DNA of 64,000 nucleotides from Gnetum montanum (lineage: Eukaryota > Streptophyta > Gnetopsida > Gnetales > Gnetaceae): positions 2,897 through 66,896 of the forward strand of contig MNCI01026298.1 in assembly GCA_015680685.1 (NCBI GenBank), written 5' to 3'. Position 1 is the first letter of the stretch; each line of letters begins with the position of its first letter. The notes under the pieces were generated by a model. The model was given only the letters and a program-made list of their open reading frames with translations. It had not been told where the DNA came from and did no database searches. The position numbers were made by a program, and so were the translations under genes. This document shows positions 1 through 11,322 of this stretch, piece after piece.

Positions 1-470
1 TACTTGGCAAAGTTGGCTGAATCTCTTTAAAGTAAGTCATTTGTACTTTACACACAACGCAATCGTTACATTTCTCACAACCGCATGTCGCAATAGCACA
101 CACACATACTGACATTAACTACTGAGTTTATTTGGAGGTATCTGGGCCTTGGTGTTGCCAGAGATCAGCAGGCACCTAAATCTTGTTCGAGGACACTCGT
201 TGGTAGTTGCGTCCCAAACGGTTGCCAACAAAACCGTGTCCTAATCATTAGTAACAAATTCAAAGCTAGAATCCAAACACCAATAATTGAATAATCAGAT
301 AGCACATGCCACATCAATTAAATTACACTATGCCTAGTTGGTAATAAGACACTTATTATTAAAAAGAGATAAGAAAATCACATCCAATAAAGAAAAATAT
401 ATAAGAAATTGTAAAATATTTAAGAAAAAGAAAACATATCAATGATGTTTTAAAACAAAGACTTTGAAAG
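1..470. other. Unassigned stretch left of E0 pol
   Basis: I recognise no gene, LTR end or RNA here. Bases from about 300 to 470 resemble the T-rich (minus-strand) region that follows pol in the related element E2 (about 17400-17600), so this part is probably the post-pol region of the minus-strand element E0. Bases 1-300 are unassigned. Confidence 0.4.
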
Positions 471-579
471 ATTAATAATCTAGAAAAAAATATATGTAAG
501 ATAAAGAATGTGTAAAACAAAAAGTTGTAAAAGTAACAAGGTGTAAAACAGAAATATGAAAAACTAAGCTGCTTATATG

Positions 580-1800
580 AGTAGCATGGATGCCAATCTC
601 CCCCATAACTAAGTTGAAAGGATGAGATCCAAAATATTGAATGTTATTGTCCATCTAATGAGGCATGTGTTGTATTAGTTGGCTTAGGCTCATGGAAAGG
701 TTTGACTTGTTGTATGTTAACTAGCTATTTCTTATCTAAGCTCTTAGGTTTATAGATCATCATGGCCCTAGAAGGAAATTTTTTGTAAATGATATAAGGT
801 CCTTCCCACAACATCTAGAACTAGGTTTGTTAAGGTACATGTGTGGGGTTCTAGTAGAGAACCTTATGTCCTGGTTGAAGTTTCACTTTCCTGATTCTAA
901 GGTCATGGCACCTTTTGTTAAATGCCTTGTGTAGCTCATTAGATGATAGGGCCACTAATTGATTTTCTTCTAGCAAGTTGAGACTCATGAATCTTTCCTT
1001 TTGTGCTAGACTTAAGTTAAGGTCAAGGTCATAGGTTTTTAAAAGTGTATAGAGCTTGGATTTAATAGGAAGTGTTGGTAATTTTCTATACACTAGCTCA
1101 TAGGGAGAATAGCCTATAGGATGTTTTCATGTTGAGTGGTAGGCCTAGAGGGCATTGTTGAGTTTTGTGCTCTAGTCTTTCCTATATTGTTAATAGTTCT
1201 TATTAGTATCTTTATGATTTCTCTATTTGTAACCTTAGCTTGACCATTGGCTTGGGGGTGGTAGGATGTTGTGAGTTTATGTTCAACCCCTAAGAGTTGC
1301 ATAAGCTTCCAAAAAGTAATGCATATAAAGTGAGTTTTATTATCAAAAATTAATGCACGTGGTAATCAAATTTTTTTACGACATTTTATTATATAAACTG
1401 AGTAGCAGTAGAAGATGTACAATTAGTGATGGCTAATGTTTCTACCCATTTTGTATAGTAGTCAATAGTGACTATGATGTATGCCTTTCCATTTAACATG
1501 GGCATGATTGAATCCATGAAGTCAATGCCCTAGATGTCCAATGGTTCCAATGGTTGTATCCATTGTTGAGTTCCTTTCATTTGAGCAATCATTCCACCAT
1601 CTCATTGGCATCATTTATTGGTGAGCATCCATGAAGATTATTGGCCAATAGTACCTTGCCATCAGGATTTTAATGGTCGTGCATCTCCTAGCATAGTCAC
1701 CTCCACAAGGACCCTCATGAGATTCTTGGAGAACATGTATTTGATTAGCAGGCACACTATCAAACCAGGCCATTAGCACACACCTTGTAGAGGTGTCCAT
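580..1800 (-). pseudogene. E0 integrase (zinc-binding, catalytic core and C-terminal part), decayed
   Basis: The integrase would insert the cDNA copy of the element into chromosomal DNA. Three parts are readable. At 1615-1800 there is an HHCC-type zinc-binding region with the typical sequence HEGPCGG followed by YYWPIIF. At 1114-1302 there is the end of the catalytic core, with GVEHKLTTSYHPQANGQ and NREI. At 851-1093 there is the post-core region seen in plant gypsy integrases (YRKLPTLPIK, then LDLNLSLAQKER and ELHKAFNKRCHD). Several stops separate the pieces. The reading ends near 590 in a YGGDWHPCY-like peptide encoded by a purine-rich tract that also occurs at the pol ends of E2 and H1. 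Confidence 0.85.
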
Positions 1801-1989
1801 TGATATTCATGAAGCATTTCACCTAGTGAAGAAATTTTTGTTTCTTTTGGTGATCCAACCTTTATGGCATCTCTTGAGTAAGAAGATAGGTGAGAATGCC
1901 ATCATACCATTAGGCTTAGTGGGAAATTGTTCAATTATAGCCCCAACAAGAGGAGTTCATCAAGGAATAAATTAGATAATGGGCTTTCT

Positions 1990-3330
1990 TCCTCTTTGTT
2001 TTCCCATCACAACTAAGACAAGTGGTCAGTAACCACATTCTTAGTGCCCTTTAGATCTACCATTGTAAGATCAAATTCCTATAAGATAACTAGCCACCAT
2101 CTGACATGGGGGCTCACCATTGGCATGTTCATTAGGAAGTGGATGAAATTGTGGTCTGTGTGTACAAACACTTTATATCCAAGTACATAATGCTTGAATT
2201 TCTCTAGAGCAAACACCACTACCATCAATTCTTTTTCTATGGTGGTGTAGTTTAGTTATGCATCCATAATGCTTTGACTTGCATAGCAGATATAGTATGG
2301 ATGTTTCTTATCATCCATCTATGTAAGTATAGCTCCTAGGGCATAATTTGATGCAGCCATCATAACATGAAATGGTCTAGACCAGTTGGGTTCTTGTAGA
2401 ATTAAAGTTTCTACAAGTTTCTCCTTTAGTTGCTAGAATGCTTTTTCACATTTTGTGGTCCAAACAAATGGAACATCTTTCTTTGTCAACTGAACCAATG
2501 GTTTTTTGATCTTAGTGAACTTCTCTATGAATTGTCAATAGTAGCCAGTATGTCCAAGGAATGACCAAACATCTTTGATGATTTCTGGTTGGTGGATAAT
2601 TCCTTGGATGACCCTTATATTTTTAGGGTCTACCTTAATTCCTACTTGTGATATTCTATGCTCCAACACAATCCCTTGCTAGACCATCAAATTACTCTTT
2701 TGCTAGTTGAGCCATATATTTGTTTCAACACATCATTTTAGTACTTGCTCAAGGTAGTATAGGGCTTACTCAAATGTAGCTTCATAGGTGCAGAAATCAT
2801 CCATGAATACTTCCATAAAAATACTAATTTACTGTTAAAAAATGCTTAGGACCAGGCATTGGAAGGTAGCAGGGGCATTGCATACACCAAATGGCATCTT
2901 GCAATATGCAAAAGTCCCCTAGGGACTCATGAATGTTGTCTTAGCTTAATCCTCTAGTGTAATTTGAATTTGGTTATAGCCACTATAACCATCCAAAAAA
3001 CTATAGTAGTAATTCCTAGATGTTTTGTCTAATACCTAATTAGTGAATGAAAATGAAGAATGGTCCTTGAATGTTGCCATATTTAATAGTCAAAAATTGA
3101 TGTAGACCTACCACTTGCCATCTTTCTTTGGCATAATCATGAGTGGACTAACCCACTTACTATCCACAATGGGATATATGAACCCTTCCTTGAGGAGTTG
3201 CTCGATCTACTCCTTGATGATCTGATTTAGTTTGGGTTTCAATCACCTCTATGGCTATCTCTTTGGTTTTATGACTAGGTTAGTATAGATGCAATGTTGG
3301 CATATTCTAGGATCAATCCTTGTGAGTTCG
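1990..3330 (-). pseudogene. E0 reverse transcriptase and RNase H, decayed
   Basis: This part would copy element RNA into DNA and degrade the RNA strand. On the minus strand the RT active-site box reads EVFMDDF near 2800, so the FMDD residues survive. It is followed by a GIVLEHRISQVGIKVDPK-like connection and then an RNase H region with YYICYASQSI, LNYTTIEKELMVVVFALEKF and VHTDHN near 2130-2310. Many in-frame stops are present; several fall where relatives have Gln or Trp, for example at the LN-W and MV-Q positions near 2690. The FMDD box and RNase H pattern fit the Athila lineage of gypsy elements. Confidence 0.85.
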
Positions 3331-3762
3331 GGATATGCCCAAGCAAAGGCTGCTAACCATTTTTCAACCACATTCAATAGCATTTTTTTTGTTTTAGAGA
3401 AAGACTTGCATTAATTTAACTAGCTTCCCATTTTTTAAGAACACATATTCCATGCCAGCCAGTAGCATTTTTAGTTCAAGGGGCTCTTACTTAAAAATTT
3501 TAGCAATTTCTAGCTCTTCCTAGTAGGTATTATCCTTTACATCATTGGAGATTTTGTGATAAACTTGCTCTAGTTCATCTATGCCTATGAAATATGCATA
3601 TGTTATGCTCTCAGTTGGTTCTATGCAAAGTGTGCTACTTTCAAGATCAACAGTCAGCCATTGGGTGCCCTCCTATTTTGTGGCTACTGCATACAAACAC
3701 CTTTGAATTTCTATTTCTGGTGCACACTACTTGCATGTAGAGATGGATGCTCATTTAATTGA

Positions 3763-4175
3763 CTAGAGTTTTTGCACACAATTACACCTAGTATTGCTAT
3801 ACGTGATGTATAGGACTTGCTTCTTCTCAATCTTCCTAAATGCATTTTCTTTAGATATTTCTAGAAAAAGATCTTTGATATCGATTCTTGCATCAATGGT
3901 GCTCAGCCATGCCCTTTCTATGATGATTGGGAACTCCCCTTTATCATTCTCCACCTTGATTACTAGGAAGTTAGTTGGATAAGACCACACATAGATAGTG
4001 GTTACAATGTCTTTCGCCAGTCCCAATGGAATAGTGATGAATTGATCTACCAATTCGAATATGATATTACTCTTCTTTAGAGGAGGCAGGTTCCATGTAG
4101 TATACATTTCATGAGATATTAGGTTGACACTGAAACTAGAATTAAGAAAAGATTTAAAAAATTCATTCTCAGCAA
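3763..4175 (-). pseudogene. E0 retropepsin-like protease, decayed
   Basis: The aspartic protease would cut the Gag-Pol polyprotein. A 115-residue open stretch contains ELVDQFITIPLGLAKDIV, FLVIKVEN and FPIIIERAWLSTIDARI, which is the flap and C-terminal half of plant gypsy proteases. Upstream, the expected D-S/T-G box reads FLNSSFSVNLIS, so the catalytic Asp appears replaced by Asn. The same change is seen in E2. A tail ending in CNCVQKL is shared with E2. Confidence 0.8.
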
Positions 4176-4189
4176 TCTACAAATAAATC

Positions 4190-5874
4190 AAAGGGCTTCT
4201 AGGATTAGCTAATTTCCTAGAAAGGTTACTAGCTTGAATCCAATTAGATACAATATGAGTCAACATAATAGTATGGATTTGATTTCAAATTCTCTCTTTG
4301 TACCAAATTCCTCTGAATCGAATTCACCACCTCATCAAGTGCTAATTTTTCCTCACTATCATAGAATCGAACCTTCCTCTTGCGAATGGAAGGGTCACAG
4401 TTGTACTCTTCTGCACTTTCTCACTTTCATAATTCTCCTTCCACTTTAGCTACTGATGAGTGGCGAGGTACCCCTACACTCAACCATACGAATATGAGCG
4501 TGCACGCGCGATCTGGTCGAACTCTGCAGACCAAATGCCTTAACACCACANAAAAGTTGGTCTAGTTGAGAATAATCATGGTTGGGATATTTGTGGATTA
4601 AGAAATAGTATCAATTGATGGCGGCATCCAAGGGTTCATGTGTTCCTTGTTTCCATCCTTAGATCTGCTTCCTCAAGTTGGACACTTAGGAGTATATTTG
4701 ACATTTGGCATTAAATAATTCAAGCATTGTACTCCATCATATGATAAATTCTAGTTCCAAGGACTGGTATCGGTTCTCTATTTATTTAATGAGTGTCCTT
4801 GGCAATAACTTAAGTTTTTGCCACTCATTTCCTATATTTTGTAAGGCACATGCATCTAGAAAGCTTGAAGATGGTTTTGTGGTTCTAAGTTATATTTCCC
4901 TTCGAATCTAGAGATATTGTTCATGTCTAGCCTCTTGATCCAACTATCTTTAATGTGTCTTATAGGGATTATCATTGCCTCTACAATGTTTAGCATAGTC
5001 TAAGTAGCAAGAAAAGGCTCATCAAGGCTATGATTTTGGTGCCTACAATGCCCTTTGGTACCCCTTTGTTCATGGTAGCAAGTCTCTCTTAACTAGCTAC
5101 ATCCTCAATTTTAAATTACCCAATGGTCCCTTTGATCATTTTGGTCTCGTTAGTCACCTCCATCACATTTCCACCCCTTGTGATTGTGATTAGAGCCAAA
5201 AGAATAAGAAGATGATGATGAAGGTGAATAGGAAGGAGGACTAGCACCATCACAATGCTTGGTACCCCATCTTCAGTGATTGTGGCCATGATCATGATCT
5301 TGTTTCTTGTCTACATCCCTGCTTTGACTTGCCCCTTTGGATACTTCTTTGTCATTGGATCCATTCTTGCCATAACCAAGATTGTAAATTGTGGATTGTA
5401 AGTTCTAGTTTTGACCTCCTTCATCAAAGTTAAAGAGAGGAATTTCATTGAATGGAAAACCCCTAGAAAATGGTTTTCCACCATCTTTTTGGTACAACAA
5501 GAATGGGGAATCATTGAATCCTTTCTTTTTTGCAAATTTGTGATGCTATTCTAACTAGTGATCCCTAAGACGTTGCACATCAATGGTATGATAATCCTTG
5601 ACATCAGTATCTTGCATAACATACTCAGCATGAAGTTCCTATAGGCCCATATGAATAAGTATTTGTTGGAGCATTTTAAGAACAAATAAATTAGGCAACA
5701 TCACAATGTTTCCTTTCATTTCATACCACCACAGTAGTTCATCTTGGTATAGGATGAAGGTGAAATTGAATACATACTTATCAGGATGAGAATATACCAC
5801 TTTTTATTGTTAGGGTACTTGTTGATGTACTCCATTAGACTTGGATGGAGAATCACTCCTATGAGAACAAGACA
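4190..5874 (-). pseudogene. E0 gag, decayed and internally deleted
   Basis: Gag would form the particle and bind RNA. The likely start is the ATG at 5872-5874 (MSCSHRSDS), equivalent to the E2 start MSSSSQKCED. Shared text includes KVVYSHPDKYVFNFTFI, WIKRLDMNN and FEGKYNLEPQNHLQAF. Compared with E2, sequence equivalent to about 21400-22350 of E2 is missing, which removes the zinc-knuckle and proline-rich tail. A foreign LTR end with a single N interrupts it at 4454-4551. Many stops are present. Confidence 0.75.
4454..4550 (-). repeat. LTR terminal fragment inside E0 gag, ending at an N
   Basis: The fragment starts with TGATGAGTGGCGAGG and continues ACCCCTACACTCAACC, the same 3' LTR end found at 26164, 31305 and, inverted, near 58880. 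It sits in E0 gag. After 97 bp it stops at the N at 4551, beyond which gag resumes with about 110 bp missing relative to E2. The most likely reading is a larger LTR insertion collapsed by the assembly to one edge. Confidence 0.75.
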
Positions 5875-6014
5875 TGTTGTGTTAGAAAAATAAAAACACA
5901 GTGTGTTCTTAAAATTGTTGTAGCAATCTTAAGATCTGATATGACTCTAAGGTTCATTCCAATGATTTGAATAATTTTCACTAGTGCTAGATAGCACACA
6001 TAATAACTAAAAGG

Positions 6015-6032
6015 TCCTTGACAATGGTGCCA
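6015..6032 (-). promoter_or_regulatory. E0 primer binding site (tRNA-Asp type)
   Basis: Read on the minus strand this is TGGCACCATTGTCAAGGA, one base from the LTR edge. It matches the reverse complement of the plant tRNA-Asp 3' end (TGGCGCCGTTGCCGGGGA) apart from a few transitions. Confidence 0.8.
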
Positions 6033-6033
6033 A

Positions 6034-6716
6034 TCATGAGTAGTGAGGTAACCCTACACCCAACCATATGAATCAAAATACATGTGATCTATTTGAACTC
6101 TACAGACCTTAAGTTCTTAAGTACATTGGCTCTAAGATGTGAAATCTAATCGCGACGATCATTATCCTCTTAGTTCTACTCATGAAGTACAAATATATGA
6201 TTAAGTCCAACTAAGGGATATGATTTTTATGATTTTATATTTTATAAGTTTAATTACCTAAAACAAGAACGAAAGGTAAAGGAATTTAATATCTTATTAA
6301 TCTACTACCTAGCTAGCCTAACACAAGTACCTGTTCCCACTCTCTGGATACATTCTAAACACATAGCATTGTTGGGTTACCAAACATTAAGCATCTTTGG
6401 ATTACCAAGTACTCTATGTATGCTTGAAGTGGTGGTACTCGTGTTCATTAACAACTGGAAATTAATTGCTTAACTAAAGCACATTAAAGTAAAGTGTATG
6501 AGAGTAAAGTACATGAATATTAAATGCATCAAGGAAACATTAATCTATTCTTAGTATTGCAAGGATGATCAAAAGGGTTCATCTTTATTTTCGTCACACT
6601 GTTGTGCTCAGGTACATTAGTGTTTTAACAAATATCCTTACACACTTAGACTCATACTGTAGGTACTCAAAAATATTCTAACTCTAGAGAAAAAAAACTA
6701 CAAGAGCTTCACTATA
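6034..6716 (-). repeat. E0 5' LTR, interrupted by element A
   Basis: It begins TCATGAGTAGTGAGG, a changed form of the family end TGATGAGTGGCGAGG, next to the primer site. It continues with family LTR text (CCCAACCATATGAATC, then the AAAAACTACAAGAGCTTC segment also present in the other minus LTRs). It is cut at 6716 by element A. The outer remainder is not found after A, so it was lost in the deletion that joins A to H1. Confidence 0.75.
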
Positions 6717-7583
6717 TGATGAGTCATGAACTATTGGTTGTGATATCATGTACGTGATATCACAGCCGATGCAATATCATGTATGCGATATCATAGCCTA
6801 GATGCGATATCGTGTACACGATATCGTAGCCTCTCTCCTCATCTATAAATAAGAGGTGGGAAGATTGGGAAGTTAAGTTTTTTTTCAGTTTAAGTTTTAG
6901 TATTAAGGTAGGAACTTTTTGTCTGTATTTCCTCTAAACCCTTTCTCCCATTGCATGCCCGCAGTGTGATGATTGTAATTGTACGACACCCTTATTTGAG
7001 TGTGACGTACTTGGACACGCACATGATTGGAAATAAAGATCGAGATTACTTCATCATTGCAGCATTCACTTAGCTTAATTATTTAATTTTTATTGTTATT
7101 TACTGCTTTCGTAGTTAATATCTCTCTACCTTTATCTCCTAGTAACGCAGAATGAGTACGACTTAATCACGAGCATTTAAGTGTGACTACTTGGTAACCC
7201 AGTAGCGTACCTTGGATCTACGCTTGGTAATCCCAATGGTAGTCATGCATGAGGTCTAAGATGTGTACAGATGATTAAGAAACAGATGCTCATAACACTT
7301 AGGCTAGTTTAGATTCTCTCTCACCCTCTCTCTCCTAGCTTAGTTAATATTATTTTCCATCATACCCAGGAGTAGCATTAGTGTAGGAACACATCATACA
7401 CCTCACTCTGGACTAAACCATATGTGACAAAGCTAATACTAGTCTAGGTGGGAAGACAACGAACTATGATCTATGAGTAATTGTCTAGATACAACAACTA
7501 GCTCGTCTGCAAAGTTTGATCAGATCATGTGTGAAACACTCATATTCGTATGGTTAAGTGTAGGGGTACCTCGTCACTCATCA
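6717..7583 (+). repeat. A 5' LTR (867 bp)
   Basis: It starts TGATGAGTCATGAA and ends GTCACTCATCA, giving the 8-bp terminal inverted repeat TGATGAGT/ACTCATCA. It is directly followed by the primer site. It contains U3 palindromes and a TATA box at 6844. The 3' end is shared with all other LTRs of this family in the window. Confidence 0.9.
6737..6851 (+). promoter_or_regulatory. U3 palindrome cluster and TATA box of A
   Basis: Three successive modules pair GATATC or ATATC units around a GTAC-like centre. The first has perfect 10-bp arms TGTGATATCA and TGATATCACA. The third (6805-6826) is a perfect 22-bp palindrome containing GATATCGTGTACACGATATC. The box TATAAATA follows at 6844-6851, about 20 bp downstream. 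This layout looks like an LTR core promoter with upstream protein-binding sites; the binding role is inference. Confidence 0.7.
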
Positions 7584-7584
7584 T

Positions 7585-7602
7585 TGGTGCTGTTGCTGAG
7601 GA
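7585..7602 (+). promoter_or_regulatory. A primer binding site (tRNA-Asp type)
   Basis: TGGTGCTGTTGCTGAGGA lies one base after the LTR. It is a decayed match to TGGCGCCGTTGCCGGGGA, the complement of the plant tRNA-Asp 3' end. Confidence 0.75.
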
Positions 7603-7724
7603 CAGTGCTAGTTATCTAGATTAGTTATATCATACAAGGTCGTTGTATAGGAATTAATGATATATCTTTTAGGAAGAAATAATTATGAAAAGTCACATAA
7701 AAATTCACACATAATTTCACAATC

Positions 7725-9750
7725 ATGCCTCTTCTACAAGAGTACGATAATGGCACATCTAGTAAGGCAATTCATTAGAGAACCAATGAATTATATGAAA
7801 ATGAAGGTTGGAGTACGCAATTTGAGGTGGGGGTTTCTTATAAACATAAATGANAAGTAAGTTATACTTTCATGTATTGGGATGATGCTTCCTTCATTTA
7901 TGTTTATAAGAAACCCCCACCTCAAATTGCGTACTCCAACCTTCATTTTCATATAATTCATTGGTTCTCTAATGAATTGCCTTACTAGATGTGCCATTAT
8001 CGTACTCTTGTAGAAGAGGCATGATTGTGAAATTATGTGTGAATTTTTATGTGACTTTTCATAATTATTTCTTCCTAAAAGATATATCATTAATTCCTAT
8101 ACAACGACCTTGTATGATATAACTAATCTAGATAACTAGCACTGTCCTCAGCAACAGCACCAATGATGAGTGACGAGGTACCCCTACACTTAACCATACG
8201 AATATGAGTGTTTCACACATGATCCGGTTGAACTCCACAGATGGACTTGTTATGGTATCCAGACAATTACCCACAGATTACAGTTCATNAAACCCTTGGA
8301 CATGGCATTATAAAGATATTATGCACTATTAAACAGCTATCCAGGCCATGAGTTCTCCGAGGAAAGGCTAATGTACCATATCATTGATGGGCTTCATGAT
8401 GAAACAAGAGAGACCCTAGGGATGTATGTCCAAGGTCAACTATACAAACTACAAACCCATCAATTCCAAGAGCTTATTAAATGGGTAGCAAAAGAAGAAG
8501 GAGAAATGGCTAGATGGGAAAGTGTTGAAAAACATCAACGGGACCAAAATCTCAACATAACAGAGGTCCATAATCATGAAAAGGAGAAATCAACCTATCT
8601 CAAGGAGGAAGAACCATCTTTGCCAGTACAACACTCATTAGAGGAAGTTGAGGCAAAGATCAATAAGATGCTAGAATGGATGCATAAGAAGTGTGGGGAA
8701 TATATCAATATTATTGGAGACAAAGTTTTGACAACCCAAGAAGTAGGGAAAAATATTATTAGATAATCAAAAAGAAGGGATGAAGAAAATAAGAGCTCAA
8801 CTACCAATCATATGTATGAATGCAACATTTGCTTGTACGATCACCCCAAGGGCCAATGCCCAATCTTGTTACATTTATATGAGCATTGGGGAAGCAAGTT
8901 ACACCCTGAGTTCGTATAGAGATACTGTGTTCGATCATAATGGCCACAATCCAAGTCATGGGGGAAGCCATCCTTGAACTAGAGACACCCTTCATATCAT
9001 CTAAATCCAAATGCTTATCTAGTCCAACATCTTATTTTCCCAACTGGGTTAACATTCTCTATCTCACCGCATTATCATTCTCCTCAATACTATCAACCCA
9101 TGTCCTCAACACAACCACCACCTTGGGTACCTTACACTTCTCCTAAATTTCAACATTCTCATCCTTTCCCTCCTTCTCCATCATCATCAACTATTCTTGA
9201 AGTGTCTACACCACAGCAACAACCCACGAATGTTACTTGTGCTACTATTGCCAACAACAGTGAGAGACCTCCTCAACATCAAAGGTGCCCATTCTTTAGA
9301 CATGATTGTAGGAAGGAACAACACAGTTCCAAGGCCACTGCATTCTCCAACTTAGCATAAGTCCAACACTGTGGTGCATCCTTCTCCTCGAACTTGACAC
9401 CTAATGTTACTTCATTAGGGCCACCAATTAACACTCCAAGAACCATATGGCCCAATGAATACAGCTATGGAGGGAAACATCCCAATCCTTGAATACCATC
9501 TTATGGTCTCAAGTATCATAGTGGGTCAACTCTTTACATGAGAAACACATCTTATAAATTGTCCTACTATGCTTACTATAATCAGGTGTGTGACCAATGG
9601 GATAAGTATGGGTAAGTTTCGATATTTTCAACATGCAAGGATCCTCACCTTTCATTTATTAATCCTCATCATGCTCAACCATTTAGTTATGGGGGATATC
9701 CCCCATTCTTAGAACAAGCAGGATTAATAAATATTTTTCCTTTTCTTTAA
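7725..9750 (+). pseudogene. A gag, broken by an assembly join and stops
   Basis: The start MPLLQEYDN at 7725 is shared with C. The first part runs to the N at 7854. Gag resumes after the N at 8289 with PLDMAL and RYYALLN, then LMYHIIDGLHDETRETLGMY and a Lys/Glu-rich helix (8371-8766). A short knuckle ECNICLYDHPKGQCP lies near 8820-8860, followed by a Pro/Ser/Thr-rich tail (PPPWVPYTSPKF). The tail ends in AQPFSYGGYPPF, as in B and C. Most pieces stay in one frame, with a slip near 9600. About 350-400 bp of gag between leader and PLDMAL is missing because of the inverted segment. Confidence 0.8.
7855..8288 (-). other. Inverted copy of LTR end, primer site and gag leader between two Ns
   Basis: Read on the minus strand this segment is LTR end, primer site, leader and gag start. 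Its arm matches 7584-7853 essentially without change, including an identical stretch of about 66 codons. It is bounded by Ns at 7854 and 8289. Beyond GATCATGTGTGAAAC the LTR part differs from the neighbouring LTR (for example CTGTGGAGTTC against CTGCAAAGTTT), so it comes from another LTR copy. This is probably an assembly artefact rather than a biological palindrome. Confidence 0.7.
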
Positions 9751-10559
9751 TTTTATAAATTTTTGTTTTCTAGTTTTTTATTTTTCAATTTCTTGTTTTA
9801 TCTCTTTGTATTTTTGTCCTTTTATCTTTTTATAAGTAATCTTATCTATGAATAAAACACTCATGTGGCTCATTGGTTGAGGTGTGTTCTATGTTATCGA
9901 GTCTCGAGTGATCAATTATTTGGATAGTGAGCCCATTACACCCACTCATCCATTCTACAAATAAGAGGTTCTGTTTGAGGGTACAATGATATTATTGACA
10001 TTCTTAAAAACTTAATTCAATTTTGTGTTCATTGTACCCAGAATGAAGAAGGTTGGACCAAGAGGGAATGATTAAGGTGTGACATCAAGGGGACTTGTGG
10101 ATTCTTTGTGGTGACATCTGTGAGATTTATCATGCAATGTGGTTATACTAAGATCCTTGTAGATCTAATGAAAAATGGAAGTAAGAGTAATCACAAGGCA
10201 CTCAAAAATCCAATGTTGTTCTAGGGGGTCCCACTGGAAAGACATGCACCCATTCCTAAAGGTTGGCAGCTTCTTTGGATTTAGCAATAAAAAAAAACAA
10301 GGAAAGTGCCACAAAGAAAAAGTCACTCCTCCCTTGAACAAAATGCCAAGTGATCGTACACCTTGTTGTTCTGGTACTCTCATAAGTTGCTCATCATGGG
10401 ATGAAACAATGTGATGTCACTGATCAGAGGAATGGACTTGGTCCTGATCTTGGAACAACGGGTTAATAACACATTAATCATGCCTTACACATAGGATTCA
10501 TTGTGCCCTAGGTCAATTACCTCATGTCCCAATCTCTACAATCCCTTCTATAGTCCATC
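9751..10559 (+). other. A non-coding middle region
   Basis: A T-rich tract after gag (9725-9840) resembles the T-rich region after pol in E2 and H1. It is followed by conserved non-coding text shared with B and C, such as CTAGGGGGTCCCACTGGAAA near 10222. I see no pol domain in any frame. Confidence 0.6.
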
Positions 10560-11130
10560 TCATCTCACGTTGCCCCAAGATTGTGTTCAGGCCATCCATA
10601 AGAAGTCCATATTCACTGCAGTGATTATGAAATTAAACTTTGGATCTTTTGCAGAATTTGCTTCGGAGGTTGTTAGGGATCACCTCACAAGGTCCCTGTT
10701 ATGGCCTACCCTCTCTGAAAGTGGTGCCTGGTACTGAGGGGAAACGTATCAATTTTGGCACAACAAAGAAGAAGGCACCACAATTAACATTTGTGGTGTG
10801 AATATTGATTTCTTTGTTCAAGCCATTTAGGAAGTATGAAACCTTTCGAATACAGGGCCAAAGGTTGCTCAGAACCAACTGGACACTTTCAGAATCGAGC
10901 AACTTAATAAACTATTGACAAAGAATAAAAGGGTGGCGGAAGAAAAAGAGAAGGTTGACTGGGATGCCTCTATGGAACAAGCAAAAACTTACATGCATGC
11001 CAAGGCACTCAAGGCCTTACAAGAGGAAAAACTCTAGGCCATACTTCAATGCCATCAAATCCCAAGACCTGGAGCACAAGACAAGGAAAAGACACCCATG
11101 GACGAGCCACCACCACCAGGAACTACATGA
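10560..11130 (+). pseudogene. A relic of the ORF3 C-terminal region
   Basis: Readable peptides include IMKLNFGSFAEFASEVVRDH, LDTFRIEQLNKLLTKNKRVA, EEKEKVDWDASMEQAKTY and ALKALQEEKL. They end in PMDEPPPPGTT and a TGA at 11128. The charged heptad-like stretch suggests a coiled coil. Homologous tails occur in B (27316-27741) and C (62610-63032), and the ending resembles the end of the long ORF3 of E2. The function is unknown. Confidence 0.6.
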
Positions 11131-11322
11131 GTTCCACCCAATCTTGTAGTTATAGGATTTTCTTTTGCATTCTTCATGTTGTGTCTCAATTTTGTTCTGA
11201 TTCCACACTGTAGCATGAATCCATTCTAGTCAATCAATAATCCCATACCTATGCACTATGTAATCAATGGAGCTTGATCTCACTTTAACTCAAGGATGAG
11301 TTTTCATTCAATAGAGGGGTTA

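Larger units (their letters stand above)
470..6716 (-). mobile_element. E0: Athila-like Ty3/gypsy retrotransposon, 3' end outside window
   Basis: On the minus strand the order from right to left is 5' LTR, tRNA-Asp-type primer site, gag, protease, RT/RNase H and integrase, which is the gypsy domain order. Every coding part is broken by stops and frameshifts. Element A is inserted in its 5' LTR at 6716/6717. Relative to E2, a stretch of gag of roughly 0.9 kb is missing. An unrelated LTR end is inserted in gag at 4454. The 3' LTR and any ORF3 would lie to the left of the window. Confidence 0.85.

Noticed and set aside
1793-1975. Plus-strand frame starting MSIDIHEAFHLVKKFLFLL
   Set aside because: It is antisense to the E0 RNase H/integrase region and is the complement of coding sequence shared with E2 (18879-19082).
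7657-8090. Large near-perfect hairpin as a possible biological palindrome or foldback element
   Set aside because: It is bounded by single Ns, the arms are essentially identical despite surrounding decay, and the piece replaces gag sequence; an assembly fault explains it better.
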